This document shows positions 45,941 through 57,376 of a stretch of 64,000 nucleotides of DNA, piece after piece. Position numbers and translations under genes: made by a program. The DNA is taken from positions 1 through 64,000 of the forward strand of contig JALRMH010000051.1 in assembly GCA_026119935.1 (NCBI GenBank). The letters are read 5' to 3'. Under the pieces are notes generated by a model. The model made no database searches, was not told where the DNA came from, and saw only the letters and a list, made by a program, of their open reading frames with translations. Source of the stretch: Endothia cerciana (taxonomy: Eukaryota > Ascomycota > Sordariomycetes > Diaporthales > Cryphonectriaceae). Every line of letters begins with the position of its first letter. Position 1 is the stretch's first letter.

Positions 45941-47251
45941 TTAATCTTCGACCTGTGACCCAGTGCCAGGCGTCGAGTCTGCCGTCGGTCTCGGCAGGAC
46001 GCTTTCCAGCCTTAGACTGTCGACACCAGCTTCAAGCTGATCAATGTGTGGTTCGAGCAGTGCTCGGAGAGAGCACGGATGAGCAGTATTGTAAGAGCGA
46101 CGACGAGGGTTTGAGCTAGCTCCGGACCAGCTTGGAGATTCGATTTGACGCGCGAACTGGATGCTCTCCATCACACTATAGCCAAGAAACGGTGGCACTG
46201 GTCGTGGACACAGTATACCCTGCGCCGCCAGGCTCCTGAGAAGCGATCCGAGTAGCATCGAATTGCATTCGAGGCTACATAAATCGCGGACGCTCAGATA
46301 CCGTAAAAGACTGTGTAGGTCGTCGATAATGCGGCCCACGGTGTCCACTCTTATGCGCTCCATCTCTTCTATACTTATCGTTAGTGACAGAAGCCATCTG
46401 GCTCTGAGGTACATACCAGTTAGGTTGTCGGGGAATGGTAGGTCAAGCGTCCGGAGAGGTCCTCGAACTGCTCGTACCGCAGTAGATGTTACAGTATAGA
46501 ATATCTCAGTCTTGTTAAAGACGCAAGCCACACAGAGCCACAGGACAAGATCCCGGCAGTACTCCTGAGGGAGACTGTCCCTTCGTCCAATCCGCTCAAT
46601 CCAGGTATCGGAGAAGAATTTGACCGCATCGTGGCATCTGTAGTAGTCGACCACAACGGCAATCTGTGCAAGCAACTCCAGGCTTACGCACCGCGGAACT
46701 TGTTGGCTCTTGCCATGGATTATATCCATCACAATTTGTAAAGCCTCTTCGTGCCAGTCGCTCGCGTCAACTGTATACAGTGTACCAGCCGCTGGGATAT
46801 TTTCCTTCCAGAAACCGTTGAACATTTTCCGGAAGTATGGAGAAGCCAGTTTCAAGTGCCTCGAAGACAGACGAAACCGTATTTGACATCCTTCGCCGCC
46901 GGCAGGGTCGACATCTTCGATGGCCGTGTGCCCGGAATCATCTGGTCCAGAGCCTATAGAACCAGCCTCCACTGCCTCAGCCTCTGGTTCAACATCCACT
47001 GGCTCCACTGGTTCTGGCACAGCATCCCAACTCCCAAACTCCGACGGCAGTGAGTCCCACCGGCCTGGATCGATCGCTCTGAACCTGAGCACGAGCTCAG
47101 GTAGACCATCCGGCTCAGGCCAAGAAGATTTTGATGGTTCCCAGTCCTCCTCATCCGCATTCCAGACCGCGAACGGCTCGTTCGGGTTTCGCAGAATGAG
47201 AAGCACGTCTCCTTCCTCGTCGAGATCCCGGTCTATCCTGGACGCCATCAT
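45941..47251 (-). CDS. BTB/POZ domain protein
   Basis: Probably two exons, complement(45941..46368, 46417..47251), giving 420 aa. The 48-nt intron is in frame and easily missed: donor ACTG|GTATGT, branch CACTAACG, acceptor TATAG. Unspliced, the frame would give 436 aa. An acidic N-terminal region (about 1-115) is followed by a BTB fold: IRFRLSSRHLKLASPYF, then MFNGFWKEN, ASDWHEEALQIVMDIIHG, and the LELLAQIAVVVDYYRCHDAVKFF segment that ends typical fungal BTB domains. The C-terminal part has no known domain. Such fungal BTB proteins are abundant and mostly uncharacterised; some act as protein-interaction or ubiquitin-ligase adaptors, which cannot be claimed here. Two adjacent ATGs at the start give the same frame. 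Confidence 0.8.
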   Translation of the reverse strand: MMASRIDRDLDEEGDVLLILRNPNEPFAVWNADEEDWEPSKSSWPEPDGLPELVLRFRAIDPGRWDSLPSEFGSWDAVPEPVEPVDVEPEAEAVEAGSIGSGPDDSGHTAIEDVDPAGGEGCQIRFRLSSRHLKLASPYFRKMFNGFWKENIPAAGTLYTVDASDWHEEALQIVMDIIHGKSQQVPRCVSLELLAQIAVVVDYYRCHDAVKFFSDTWIERIGRRDSLPQEYCRDLVLWLCVACVFNKTEIFYTVTSTAVRAVRGPLRTLDLPFPDNLTGMYLRARWLLSLTISIEEMERIRVDTVGRIIDDLHSLLRYLSVRDLCSLECNSMLLGSLLRSLAAQGILCPRPVPPFLGYSVMESIQFARQIESPSWSGASSNPRRRSYNTAHPCSLRALLEPHIDQLEAGVDSLRLESVLPRPTADSTPGTGSQVED

Positions 47252-49391
47252 GGCCCAGACCTGTTGATAGAATCTCCCAGGGCTTGACCAGGAGCCGGAG
47301 AAGTGGCCAAGCTTGGGGTCCGGTCACGCGGGGGTCGCACTGCTGCCGCGCCTTGGTCGCGTTAAGTACCACACCTCTGCTCTAGATATAGAAGGCGGGA
47401 TCGCAAGGTGTACGCCCACGAGAACAAGTCCTGAGTATGTTATGCGGTCTTCACGTGTGATATTGAAGCAGCCTGACATTAAATATAGTGAGTGCGGGGT
47501 AAAGGCTCAATGAAAGATTACACAGTAAAGATCTCGGCGCTCGCAGCAGGGTGCTGCCCGATCTCGCCAGCTCGGAGCGAATCAATGTCGGCACCTGCAA
47601 CTGAGCACCAACAGGCACACGCATGACATCCGGAAATCGGGCGTACTGAAGTCCAGTATGAACTGCAGCCGCTATTGGCAGACCCGAGGCAGTACACTGG
47701 CGCTTGGGAAGTAAAAATCACCAGCCAGGGCCGAAATAGGACACTCGGGTGCTAATTAGAAGTCCAACACTCTATCTAGCCTACGTATGTAAGTTGCGAA
47801 GCTAGGAAATGATTCACACCCCCTTTATGACCAGGAAAATAGGCCCGAGCTTGCTCCCAGGTGAAAGTTCTAATCAGACGGGCAACACAGCACCCGTTGA
47901 CGCTGCAGTGCTCATACATAGTAAGACGGCGCAATCTGGCGGGGACGTAATGCAAATGCTATACTTCGTGATTAAAGGCCGGCCGAGTTGGTAAGCACCT
48001 TGATGCATTTTAACATGGCCGCCTGAAATCTGCTACAACGACGGTTGGGAGTACATTTGCAACGAATTTTTCAGATTTGTGCGGGATCAGATCGCCATCC
48101 CGAAATCTCAAACCTTGACCATCTTGAAGGGTTTGATGATCTTGGGCTGATGGCAAATCCCAAAGCCTGCGATCATAGAATCCTCAATGTTCTGCGCCGC
48201 CATTCTGAGCGGGTCACGATCAAGATCAGCATTGAGACCGTCTCGAACAGGCTCTTCGATGCTTGATTTCTCAGCATAAATTCAAGCTGAATCCCTTCCT
48301 GTTCTTGGAGCGGGAAGATTTGCACTCCGTTTGAGCTACCTGGGCACCTAGTACGCAAGTCTAGTTCCTCCAAGGCTCCCAACAACATCACGAGGTAGGT
48401 GCTATCTCTGAATAGGTTCAGTACCACACATTTCTTACGGACGCTCTCTGGTCTTGGTTGGCAGGTTGGCCTAACATCGCGCTCAAAGAGCTGTGTAATC
48501 CTCCTCGCCACGTTCTTCTTTGATATGTGTCCGCTCCTCTCTTGCTCGCACGTCGACGGCCTTTGTGTTGTCTTCCCCCCCCCCCCCCCACCCCTTTTTT
48601 TTTGGTCTTGTTTTTCTTCTTCCTTTCGAAATTCACAATCCCTCCGCCAGTGATGGTCCCAAATTGATATCGGACCTCCAATGCCCCCACCCCCCCCCTC
48701 CAGCCATTTTCGACCCTTTCATTCAAGTAGGAAATCCAGATGTCACCTGATAGCGTTCCCTTCTCCTCTAGAATTAGCAACCTACCTAAACGAAACACCC
48801 ATTATAGATTGATTGGCCCATCACGTATTAACTTGCCCGCCGCCCGCCGCTCCTCAGACCGTCCAAGAAAGTGTAGCAAGGCAACTCAATATGGGAGAAA
48901 GAAGAAGTCGAGTGGGGAGGGGGGGAGGGGCTATTACAGGACAGCGATGGATTCTACTTGCTTGTCAGTTCACAAGGCATCTGGCAGCAGCTCTGGCGGG
49001 CCTGCTCAGGGACAGCGTGCCTAGGCAGTGAAGATCAGCGGGACACCCGGCAATCGGCTTGAGACGGCTTGGTTCGCGTGGGACATAAACTCCTCGCTGG
49101 CTCTTCAACCTCCCTCGACGTTCTCGTGATGCTAAATCGCTACATGAGGGACCCTGACGTTCTATGGACATACCTCTGTGGGGCTAACCAGAGATTCAAC
49201 ACGCCACGTCACTCCAGACACTTCTCGCCAGATGGTCATGTGCACAATTTGGTCTCGACTAACTCAGTACGGCACCTACCGCCGTCGCAGGTACAATACT
49301 CGCACACATCACCGACTTCTCGCTCCGCGATAAACTTTTTGCTCGCTCTGCCTCCACGACCGACCACCATCGCCTTCTTCAAAATCACTGT
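47252..49391. other. Intergenic with one unassigned open frame
   Basis: A 2.1 kb gap. One minus-strand frame (48173-48511, opened by GTG) reads like real protein in parts (VVLNLFRDSTYLVMLLGALE, then LEFMLRNQ) but has no ATG near its start and no recognised domain, so it may be a remnant. C- and T-runs occur at about 48575-48603. Confidence 0.5.
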
Positions 49392-50978
49392 CTACTCCTT
49401 CATGGTGACAACGCAGCGTACGCAGTCGCCCGCCTTCATGTCCTGGAAGGCCTGGTTGATCTTGGATAGGTCCTGGCGATGCGTGATGAACTCGTCGACC
49501 TTCAGCTTGCCGTCGAGGTAGTCCTGGACAAGACCAGGGAGCTGGGAGCGGCCCTTGACGCCGCCGAAGGCACAACCCTTCCACACGCGCCCTGTGACCA
49601 GCTGGAATGCTGTTCAGGAGGTTTTGTCAGCGCATTCCCTTCGGACCTGACCTCGATCTCCAGCAGGAGCGGTAAGGGGGAGGGGGGATATTGGCTTACG
49701 TCTCGTAGAGATTTCCTGACCAGCAGCAGCGACGCCGATAATGATGGACTCTCCCCAGCCCTTGTGGCAAGCCTCGAGGGCAGCCCGCATCACACCCGTG
49801 TTTCCAGTGCAGTCAAAAGTATAGTCACAACCACCATCGGTCATCTCGATCAGCTTGTCCTGGATCGTCTGTCCCTTCTCCAACTTGGTAGGATTTACGA
49901 AGTCGGTCGCGCCGAACTTCTTGCCCCACTCCTCCTTGGAGTCATTCACATCCACCACGATGATCTTGGCCGCCCCGTTCTTTACACAACCCTGGATGAC
50001 CGAGAGACCCACGCAGCCAGCGCCAAACACAGCCACGTTCGCGCCCTTCTCGATACCGCCCTTGCCGGCCGTAATGGTCGCGGCGCCGTAGCCTGTCGTG
50101 ATGCCGCAGCCGAGCAGGCACGTGCGGTCCATGGGGGCGTTCTCCTGCGGGATGGCGACCACCGAGATGTCGGCGACCACCGTGTACTGCGAGAAGGTCG
50201 ACGTGCCCATGAAGTGCAGCAGATCCTTGCCCTTGCACTTGAAGCGCGAGGTCCCGTCGGGCATGAGGCCCTTACCCTGCGTCGCGCGGATCTTGCCGCA
50301 GAGGTTGGTCTTGCCGGACTTGCAGAACTTGCACTCGCGGCATTCTGGGGTGCTGCGACATTGTCAACTGGGGACCTTGTGAGGTTGAGATGGGACCGCC
50401 ATGCCGCCAAGACTAATCGTGGCTGTCATGCCGGACGTGGCCGAAGTGAGAGAGTCCCCGCGCGATGGCCCAGACAAGACCTCAGCCCCCACGGGATGAT
50501 GGGAAAAGGAATTAGGGGGGGGGGGGGTGAGGAATTTGAGTACTCACTAAAGTGCAACGACGCGATCGCCAGGCTTTACACTCGTGACGCCCTCGCCGAT
50601 AGACTCAACGACGCCAGCACCCTCGTGTCCCAACACGATAGGGAAAGCACCCTCGGGATCCTTTCCAGACAGTGTGTAGGCGTCAGTGTGGCAGACACCG
50701 GTGTAGTAGATCTGGATCCGGACTTCGTGGGCTTTAGGAGGGGCAACCTCGACATCCTCGATGACGAGGTCCTTGCCAGCCTCCCAGGCGACGGCGGCCT
50801 GTCAAGAGTGTCAATCTGGGGGGGCAGTTCGTCTGTGGGTGAGTGCCATGAGTCTGCGAACCTTGCAAGTAATGGTCTGGCGCACATCATGTTAGCCTCA
50901 TGAGCTCCAGGCGGCGCACCAGAGGTGGTCTCGGGACTACGGATAATTACCAACCTTTCCAGCGGTTGCTGCGGCCAT
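49392..50978 (-). CDS. S-(hydroxymethyl)glutathione dehydrogenase / class III alcohol dehydrogenase
   Basis: Five exons, complement(49392..49609, 49700..50352, 50548..50798, 50862..50876, 50955..50978), give 386 aa. All joins are in phase with GT donors and AG acceptors. Exon 2 is only 15 nt and encodes TITCK (residues 9-13). The zinc-ADH layout is complete: catalytic-zinc Cys in VCHTDAYTL, GHEGAGVVESIGEGV, the structural-zinc four-Cys loop PECRECKFCKSGKTNLC (its first codon split by an intron), a Rossmann glycine motif GAGCVGLSVIQG, and the ending FITHRQDLSKINQAFQDM. The enzyme oxidises the formaldehyde-glutathione adduct with NAD+ and also reduces S-nitrosoglutathione; it is cytosolic. The third intron (50353-50547) carries a G13 tract. 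Confidence 0.96.
50862..50876 (-). other. 15-nt micro-exon of the formaldehyde dehydrogenase gene
   Basis: The codons ACC ATT ACT TGC AAG lie between a CGCCAG acceptor and a GTTCGC donor. Including them restores the conserved N-terminus GKTITCKAAVAW of class III ADH; skipping them would keep frame but delete five conserved residues. Confidence 0.85.
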
Positions 50979-51713
50979 TGTGTGTACTGAGTGTCCTGTT
51001 TGCGGGAGGTCGTAGGGTTCAAGATGCGCAGACAGCCGAGATATGGTGCGGGATGAGGAAGAGGAGGGGTTGCTCGTCTGAAGCCTGAAGTCGAAAGTCT
51101 GATAATGTCAACCGGCATAGATCGGAGAGGTCTTTTCTAAACCACGGCAAGCTACGGAAGTGTGGGGCCTCAACGGCATCTCCTTTATCCTCTTGCTAAT
51201 CTCGCCTTCGCGAGCGATGCCGGCAGGGACTCAGTATAATCAGTAGCTCTGCTCTCAGCACCGGTAACTCCATTAACCCTGAGGACACCTATCATCTGCC
51301 CCTGGCCAGCGCCATGGCACAGTTCCCGCCGGGCCCATCCGCTGCGAGCTGTTAGCGACATACCTGTGAAGCTCATGACGCTATGCTCCTTGGCGGGGTT
51401 GATGGCGGGGTAGGCTGCTGCCCATGGCAGCTTGGCGGAGACGTCTCCGGCGATTTCTCGGGAGGTCGGCATGATCTCAGCATCTACTCCCCTATTTCCA
51501 CCTTCTCTGCCCCGCCTCTACCGTTGGTATCACCTCTCTACCCTGGCGGTCTCCAACTGCTCGGGTATTCGCCTCATCGCCAGCACGGATATATGTAATC
51601 TGCCGAGGCTGATTCGCTTCTGGTTGCGTCCCCAGATTTCCAGCCGCAAGGGGGGAAGCAAAGCATAACCCCCCAGAAACCGCTAAGCAGCAGAAATGAT
51701 TCCGCTTACTTAC
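50979..51713. other. Between formaldehyde dehydrogenase and the modin-like remnant
   Basis: Upstream region of the dehydrogenase. A minus-strand open segment (about 51364-51475, ending CACAG|GTATGT) could be a last exon of the modin-like gene, but its phase does not fit. Confidence 0.4.
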
Positions 51714-53172
51714 CCTCCCATGGACAGCTCCGCCTTGTCCGCGATATCCCGCACCTTCGCGGGCGCCCATGGGCCAAGTTCCCCCCCTGATCTCCCACCA
51801 GAACTTCATCACGAGCTGCAATGCCTCCCTCCGCGCGGCGCGGACGTTTCCGGACTCGATCAGTTCTGTGACCCGGTTCCTGAAGACAATATAGCCCTCC
51901 ATGACCCTCCAATATGTCAGTGTGGCAGTACCGGTTCGGACGCCCGCACCTGGATTGTCTTGCAGTTAGGAAGGACCATGCAGGGGGAGATGAGAGGCAT
52001 CAGCTGGTTCAATGCCGGTCTTCGTGATGTCGCCGGTGCCAAAGCCCTTCCGGAGAGAGCCCCGAGGGTCCCGCGCCCGGTGGTCAGTAACATCGTCGTA
52101 CAGAGTGGACACGTAGTTCAGACAATCCTCGTCCGTCGCCACCGTCACGTCGTCGAGATCCAGCCGCGGGTCTCCCGGGATGATGCCGAAGGCCAGCTTG
52201 TCCGCGTGGCTGCCCGGAACCAGGAGGTTCTCCGGCGCGTAGGGCTTCACGTGGCCAGACGTCGCGCTCGACGCCTGCGGGGTCCCCTTGCGGCCAAACT
52301 TGACGTTCACGCTCGGGGCCTCCGGGGCCCCCGTCGCGGCCCGCGTCGTGGCGGAACTGGACCATGAGGCCGAGCCCGCGCACCAAGTAGGAGCTGACGT
52401 CGTTGCCAAAGTCGTCCTGGGCGGCCAGCTTCCCCTCCATGGGCTCCACCTCGGTCCAGTCGAGCTGGAGGCGGTGGCACAGGATCGGCAGGTCGTGCAG
52501 GGCTATCGTGGCCAAAAGGCTTGACGACGTCCGGGCTGCAGGGCAGTTCAAGCTGGGTCAGCCTGTGAGCCGACACGATTCCACCCCACCCCCCTCCGGG
52601 CCAAGACGTCAAGTCGACTTACGGCATGAAGTCGCACGAGATCTGGGTGGGTTTCGCCATGGGCACGGTCAAAGCACTCCCGCCTCCGGTCTTCTGGAGG
52701 CTATCGAGCCAGTGGTCCACGCCCTGGTGGGCCTGGCCCTTCTCGGCGACGTCCGCATCCTCCCCGCCGCGGTTCCGAGCATCGAGCGCGAAGGCCTCCA
52801 GCAGGCCCTCCTGGTACTCCCGCGTGTGCTCGAGCAGGGGCAGCCACGACGCCCTGACGCTCTCGACGCCGGACCTGCTGCCGCCGGTCGTGCTGGGGAG
52901 CCCCCCGTGTCCGACCGGCAGCCTGCCATCCTCCAGGTCCGCGGGGTGCGCCAGCGACAGGTGCGGCGTCGAGAAGATGGTCTCGTACCGGAGGTTCCTC
53001 AGGTCGAACTTGGAGTCGTTGAGGGCGCTCCACCCCCCGATCACGTCGGGCTGGCACTCCCGGAACCCGTCGGCCCTGAGAAGTACTGCTGGGCCACCTG
53101 CAGCAGGGCGATGACCAGTGCGACGACCGCGACCGCCAGGGCCGTCGCAGAGATGTCGTCGCTGGCTGACAT
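51714..53172 (-). pseudogene. Modin-like membrane protein gene with about five frame breaks
   Basis: The ATG at 53172 opens a membrane segment (ALAVAVVALVIALLQVAQQYF). The sequence then continues one frame away with the motif RADGFRECQPDVIGGWS, typical of fungal proteins annotated as modin. A normal intron (donor CC|GTAAGT, acceptor GCAG) joins CDFMP to PDVVKP. Frame changes occur near 53075 (one base missing), 52514-52517 (A4 on the plus strand, one base extra), 52328-52332 (C5, one extra), about 52065, and the C7 run at 51781-51787. Coding-like segments continue through VRGLGLMVQF, AFGIIPGDPRLDLDDV, NQLMPLISPC, MEGYIVFRNR and KVRDIADKAELSM before a GTAAGT donor at 51713. A further exon at about 51364-51475 is uncertain. 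It is either decayed or carries homopolymer errors; nearby genes are intact. Confidence 0.6.
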
Positions 53173-54461
53173 GGTGATAGAGAGGAGGGGCTTTGCAGGG
53201 TCACTCAGGTACCGGGGGAGGCGGGAAGAATCTGGGTATAAAGCATGTCTCCTGGTCGATATCTAGAGTCGTTGGCCGGACGCAAATCGCCCTCTTCATG
53301 AGTCCATATGTAAGATCCAACCAGAAGTTATAGCCCTATAGGGAGCCTGGTTGGCTGTTGGTGGTCAGCAGCAGGAAGCTGGAGGCCGTATACACCGTCT
53401 GCGTCATAAAGCGAAGCAGCTGAAAACTCGCATACGACTCCTTATACGTGAGGACTTCATCGGGTGAGATCTGTTACACACGCAGGTAAGGTGCAGCCTG
53501 TCTCATCCTGCGATCCTTTTCCTTCTACGTGGCTCGGTGCGCCTTGGGCCTCAGGTCCTGGAGGCTGACCTCGTCGGCCGGTTGACTTCCGGTCCGCCTC
53601 GCTTGCCGGCTTACTTATTAACTTATTATAGGGCACGTCTCCTAGCACCTCTTCCAGTCCTCTGCACGGCTCATCAACGCTATCCACAAAATTGGACCGA
53701 TCAGCAGATATCCCGGCCTGAGGGGTACAATAATTGGGGGAGAGTAGAAGCAAGCAAGGATAACTGAGTAGTGCTAGTAAAATAGTATGATAGCACGGGT
53801 AAGTGCAGCGGCCGTGGGAATCGATACAAAATACAGTAGCATCATGTCTAACAGGGCGCGCGGCCCTTCAAGTGAGCGACCGCCGTGCGGTACCCTATAG
53901 ATTCTCAACTTAATCTGGCACAGGAAGACAAAAACAAACAAAAAACACGAAGAAAAAAGAAGAAAAAAACACACCACCGCTGCTGCGGTCCAAGTAACAT
54001 AATTTCAAGGTGAATCCTAACGAGTCTCTTGGCCTCGAGCCTCATTCGGTAACCAAATTCTCCCGCCTGGTCCCAGAGACTCAACCCTAGGCCTCTGCAC
54101 TCTGCCCCCCCCCCCCCCCTGAGCCCTTTACTGCACCGGACCCCCGGGCCTTACAGCCCAGTTGTGGATCCACAGGGCTCGAGCCGCGTGGCACGCCCAA
54201 TGAGGCCTGCAATAATTGTGGCCTCGAGCTCCGGAATTTCTCTGCTGGGGGCTGTGTCAGCCAGGCCCAACTGGTCGCGCTGGGGAGGATAGGGGGTTGG
54301 ACGTGCAAAAAAAATAAGAGGCGGTCAAGAAGGTGGCCCGTGAACAGGTCCGCACCCCCCCCCCCGCGAGACCACAATCAGGTCCCGGTGGATGAACGCC
54401 GTCCCGTGAAGTGCCCTTACCGAAGAAAACTGTGCGCGTGGCCGGTGATCTTCTTTTCAGA
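53173..54461. other. Intergenic, divergent
   Basis: Promoter side of both the modin-like gene and the Ras-like gene. Contains C14 (about 54105-54118) and C10 (about 54356-54365) tracts and a purine-rich AAAAC block (about 53928-53970). No gene seen. Confidence 0.6.
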
Positions 54462-55611
54462 ATGAGACTATCGCAAGGTGAGTGAGTCTTCCCCATCGTG
54501 CTCGGTGAAGGTTGGGGGGGGGGGGTCCTGGGGGATAGGGGGTGGGCTGACCGCGGGCCAGCAGGAAGCAAGACATATCTCGACCTGCCTTCCCTCATTG
54601 AGCCTCAGGAATATAGCATAGTGATATGTGCCGACGACGACGAGTATGCCGGCCGGAACAAGGTGCTGCAGAAGGTTTCTGTCCCCCCTCTTACTCGCCT
54701 CCCGTCTTCGCCAACCCCTCCACCACACACACACACACACTCTCTCTCTCTCTCTCCCTCTCTCTCTCTCAACCCTCGCTGACATGCCTCACCCAGTTCA
54801 TCAACACCGATGATCCCGGCACCACCGAAGGCGCGGACCATGACAACCGCTGCCGCAAGTTGATGGACATCTCGGGGACGGCGACGACCGTCGAGCTGCT
54901 GGAGCTGGGCCCGGACACGGACCAGGCCATGCTGCGGTACCAGGTCGAGTACGCCGAGGCCTTCGCCTTCGTATTCAGCCTGTACTCGCCGCAGTCGCTG
55001 GAGACGACGCAGAAGCTGCACGACAAGGTGGAGAGGGCGGCCCGGAACCACCACAACATCGTCACGATGAGCGAGTACGAGTGGGGCGGCGGGATGGACG
55101 TCCCGGTTTTCCTCATCGGGAACCGCGATGGGGACCTGGCGCCCCCGCAGGGTGAGTGATGTCCCCCCACGCCGTGCCGGTCCGCCGGACGGGATCCCCG
55201 TGTGTGTGTGTGTGTGTGTCTGTGTGTGTGTGCGTTGTGTGTGGAAGAGGAAAGAGAGGGTTCCGGCTGACGTGAGGGGGGGGACCCTGGTGCACAGAGC
55301 TGGAGGGGGGTGACTTCTCGCCCACGGCGTTTGACGAGAGCGCCGAGGCGGACATGAGGGCGCAGAGGGAGAAGGCCAAGGAGCTGGCACAGCTCTGGGG
55401 GTGCGCCTATTTCGAGGTCGACACGTCCAAGAAGCAAGGGGAGCACGGCGTCGACGAGGCCATCATGGGCATAGGTCATATCATAAAGGCCACGGAGAGG
55501 CCGTCCACGTCCTCGACAGCGTCCTTCCGCACGCCGATGAAGCCACCGAAGCAGTACCGCATACGAAGGTTCCTGGGGAGGATGGGGAGGATGACAAGCT
55601 TCAGCAACTGA
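54462..55611 (+). CDS. Ras-family-like protein with degenerate GTP-binding motifs (pseudoGTPase)
   Basis: Four exons, join(54462..54477, 54565..54674, 54797..55151, 55298..55611), give 264 aa. Donors are GTGAGT, GTTTCT and GTGAGT; CTGAC branch sequences precede all three acceptors. It aligns with Ras over the whole G domain: EYSIVIC (strand 1), VELLELG, FAFVFSLYSPQSLE, VPVFLIGNRDGDL and WGCAYFEVDTSKK. The G1 loop GxxxxGK[ST] reads ADDDEYAGRNK (28-38), without GKS/T. The DTAGQEE switch motif reads ELGPDTD, and NKxD reads NRDG. Only the SAK-like TSKK remains. No CAAX box exists (ends MTSFSN), so it is not prenylated at its C-terminus. It is probably a non-hydrolysing scaffold, which is inference. 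Introns 2 and 3 hold CA/CT and GT microsatellites. Confidence 0.85.
54721..54771. repeat. (CA)n-(CT)n microsatellite inside an intron
   Basis: Compound dinucleotide repeat within intron 2 (54675-54796) of the Ras-like gene, positioned where a polypyrimidine tract would sit. Confidence 0.95.
55200..55243. repeat. (GT)n microsatellite inside an intron
   Basis: Interrupted GT repeat in intron 3 (55152-55297) of the Ras-like gene, about 50 bp after the donor. Confidence 0.95.
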
Positions 55612-57376
55612 CGGCGGGGGCGGGGAGGGCAGGCCGTTAATTTCAGGCCGGTATGGTCCTTAATTCTCTTTTGTCTGGCGGGGACCTCGACGGGATGGTT
55701 GGGACTGGCTAGAGGATCTCGGATGGGGGCTATGGAACCGACAGCCTTGACCACGTAGGGGTTCAGGAAACCCCTCAGTGTCGCTGAGGGACATTATATG
55801 GACGCACACCTGGAATCGCGTCATCACATACAAATATGTAGATAGCACCGCCGCCTAGCGGTATCATCCAATGGCGTTACGGTGAAATTGATCAGATGAA
55901 CGGGAAAGCCACGGTCACATTGCAGGCGGCGCAGGTCCAGCAGTAGCGTCCCCTCTTGTCCTCGAGAGACCAGATGGTTTACAGGTGGCTTGCCTGGTCC
56001 AGTGACAGCTGAGGTCTGACGTGTTGCTTTCATATCATCTGAGTACCGGATGGCTGCGCGGCTACGCCAGCTCACTACCTATCTAATCCTCGCTCCTTCT
56101 GTCTCCGTCGCCTCTACTGTCAGAATACGTGTTCCGGGTCTGTGCCGACGCGTTGATACTCACATGTGATCACTGGGACTGAGGAGAGCTGGATCTGAGT
56201 GGTGGGAGGTACACAAGACGAGGGCAACATGCGCTGGAAGGTCCTCAGGAGGGGCCTCTGGGAGGCGCCATGTGACGCGGTAGTACTACTGCCCGTGCCG
56301 CCGCTCCCGACGGGAGACCCTATTCTCAAGATCAAGAAGGAGGCTCGTCCCACTGGCGAGAATCCGGTAATTTCAAATTCTTCACAAGCACCCCCCCCCC
56401 CTCCCTCCTCTCAGCGGTCTTTGTCTCGCCTCACACCACGGGGGGACTTTCGATGGTCCATCTGTCTTAATGTACTACCGGTATGAACCGACCATTCCAC
56501 AACCCATAACGTGATTGGCGCCTGCGGCGCCTTCAAGAGCACGACCAGTATGGAAGTCCATACCGTGACGTACCGCATCACTAACCAGCTCAAGAAGCTC
56601 GTGAGGGGAGCCAGTGAGGGAGGGCATGGGGACGCTTTCGGATATGAAAGAAGAGGTTTGTTATCGCAGCGTTGAGATCAGGAGGCTAAGCCCAGTTGGC
56701 CATCTCGTGATATTGCTTGTCTGAGCTCCTCCGGCTCTGTTTGCCTACTGTGTAGACAAACCCAGGTTTTAACTATTTTAGATACCAAGCTAGCGATGAC
56801 CATGGCATGCATTCTTCAGTAACAACACCCTCTGCCAAGATAATTATGGCGTGCTTATTGGACGTAGATCCGTAGTGGATCTGGTCGACTCTCGAGTATG
56901 TATTTCAGAATTCTAGACTTGCAGCAAGTTTGAAATCCCCAAGATCAGATCAATTTGCTTGTTTAGTAATTCTTAGAGCGTCTAAATGAGACTTTCTACC
57001 AATCCTCCTCTAATCCTCCTTTTTTCTGGGGGGGGGGGGCGGTGTGCTTAGGGGATATGATTAAGGTCCTTCTGAAACCACTTTCTCACAGCTCGAGCGT
57101 GACCGAGTGGACAGAAGTTCAATATATACATCAATTGCGCAGAATATCGAGTCACCGGACACACTGCCGACTCTCGGGTGTTCATTACAGATTGATTGGG
57201 CTATGTGAGACCTATCCGGCAATAAAAATGTTTCCTCACCTCCAGCTCTTCATTCTCCCTAGCAGCCCGCTGGACTGGGTATCGCGCAATGGAACGTTTA
57301 CAAAGCAGAAGCCCTCGAACCCTCCACATTACTGATCCGGACCATCCATATCCCCCGCACGCCTTCGAGCCCAGAT
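55612..57376. other. Convergent intergenic, 1.8 kb
   Basis: Between the Ras-like gene (+) and the DUF4112 gene (-). The central part (56.7-57.0 kb) is AT-richer. It contains C12 (about 56390-56401) and G10 (about 57030-57039) tracts. A short frame at 56199-56486 has no domain. Confidence 0.55.
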
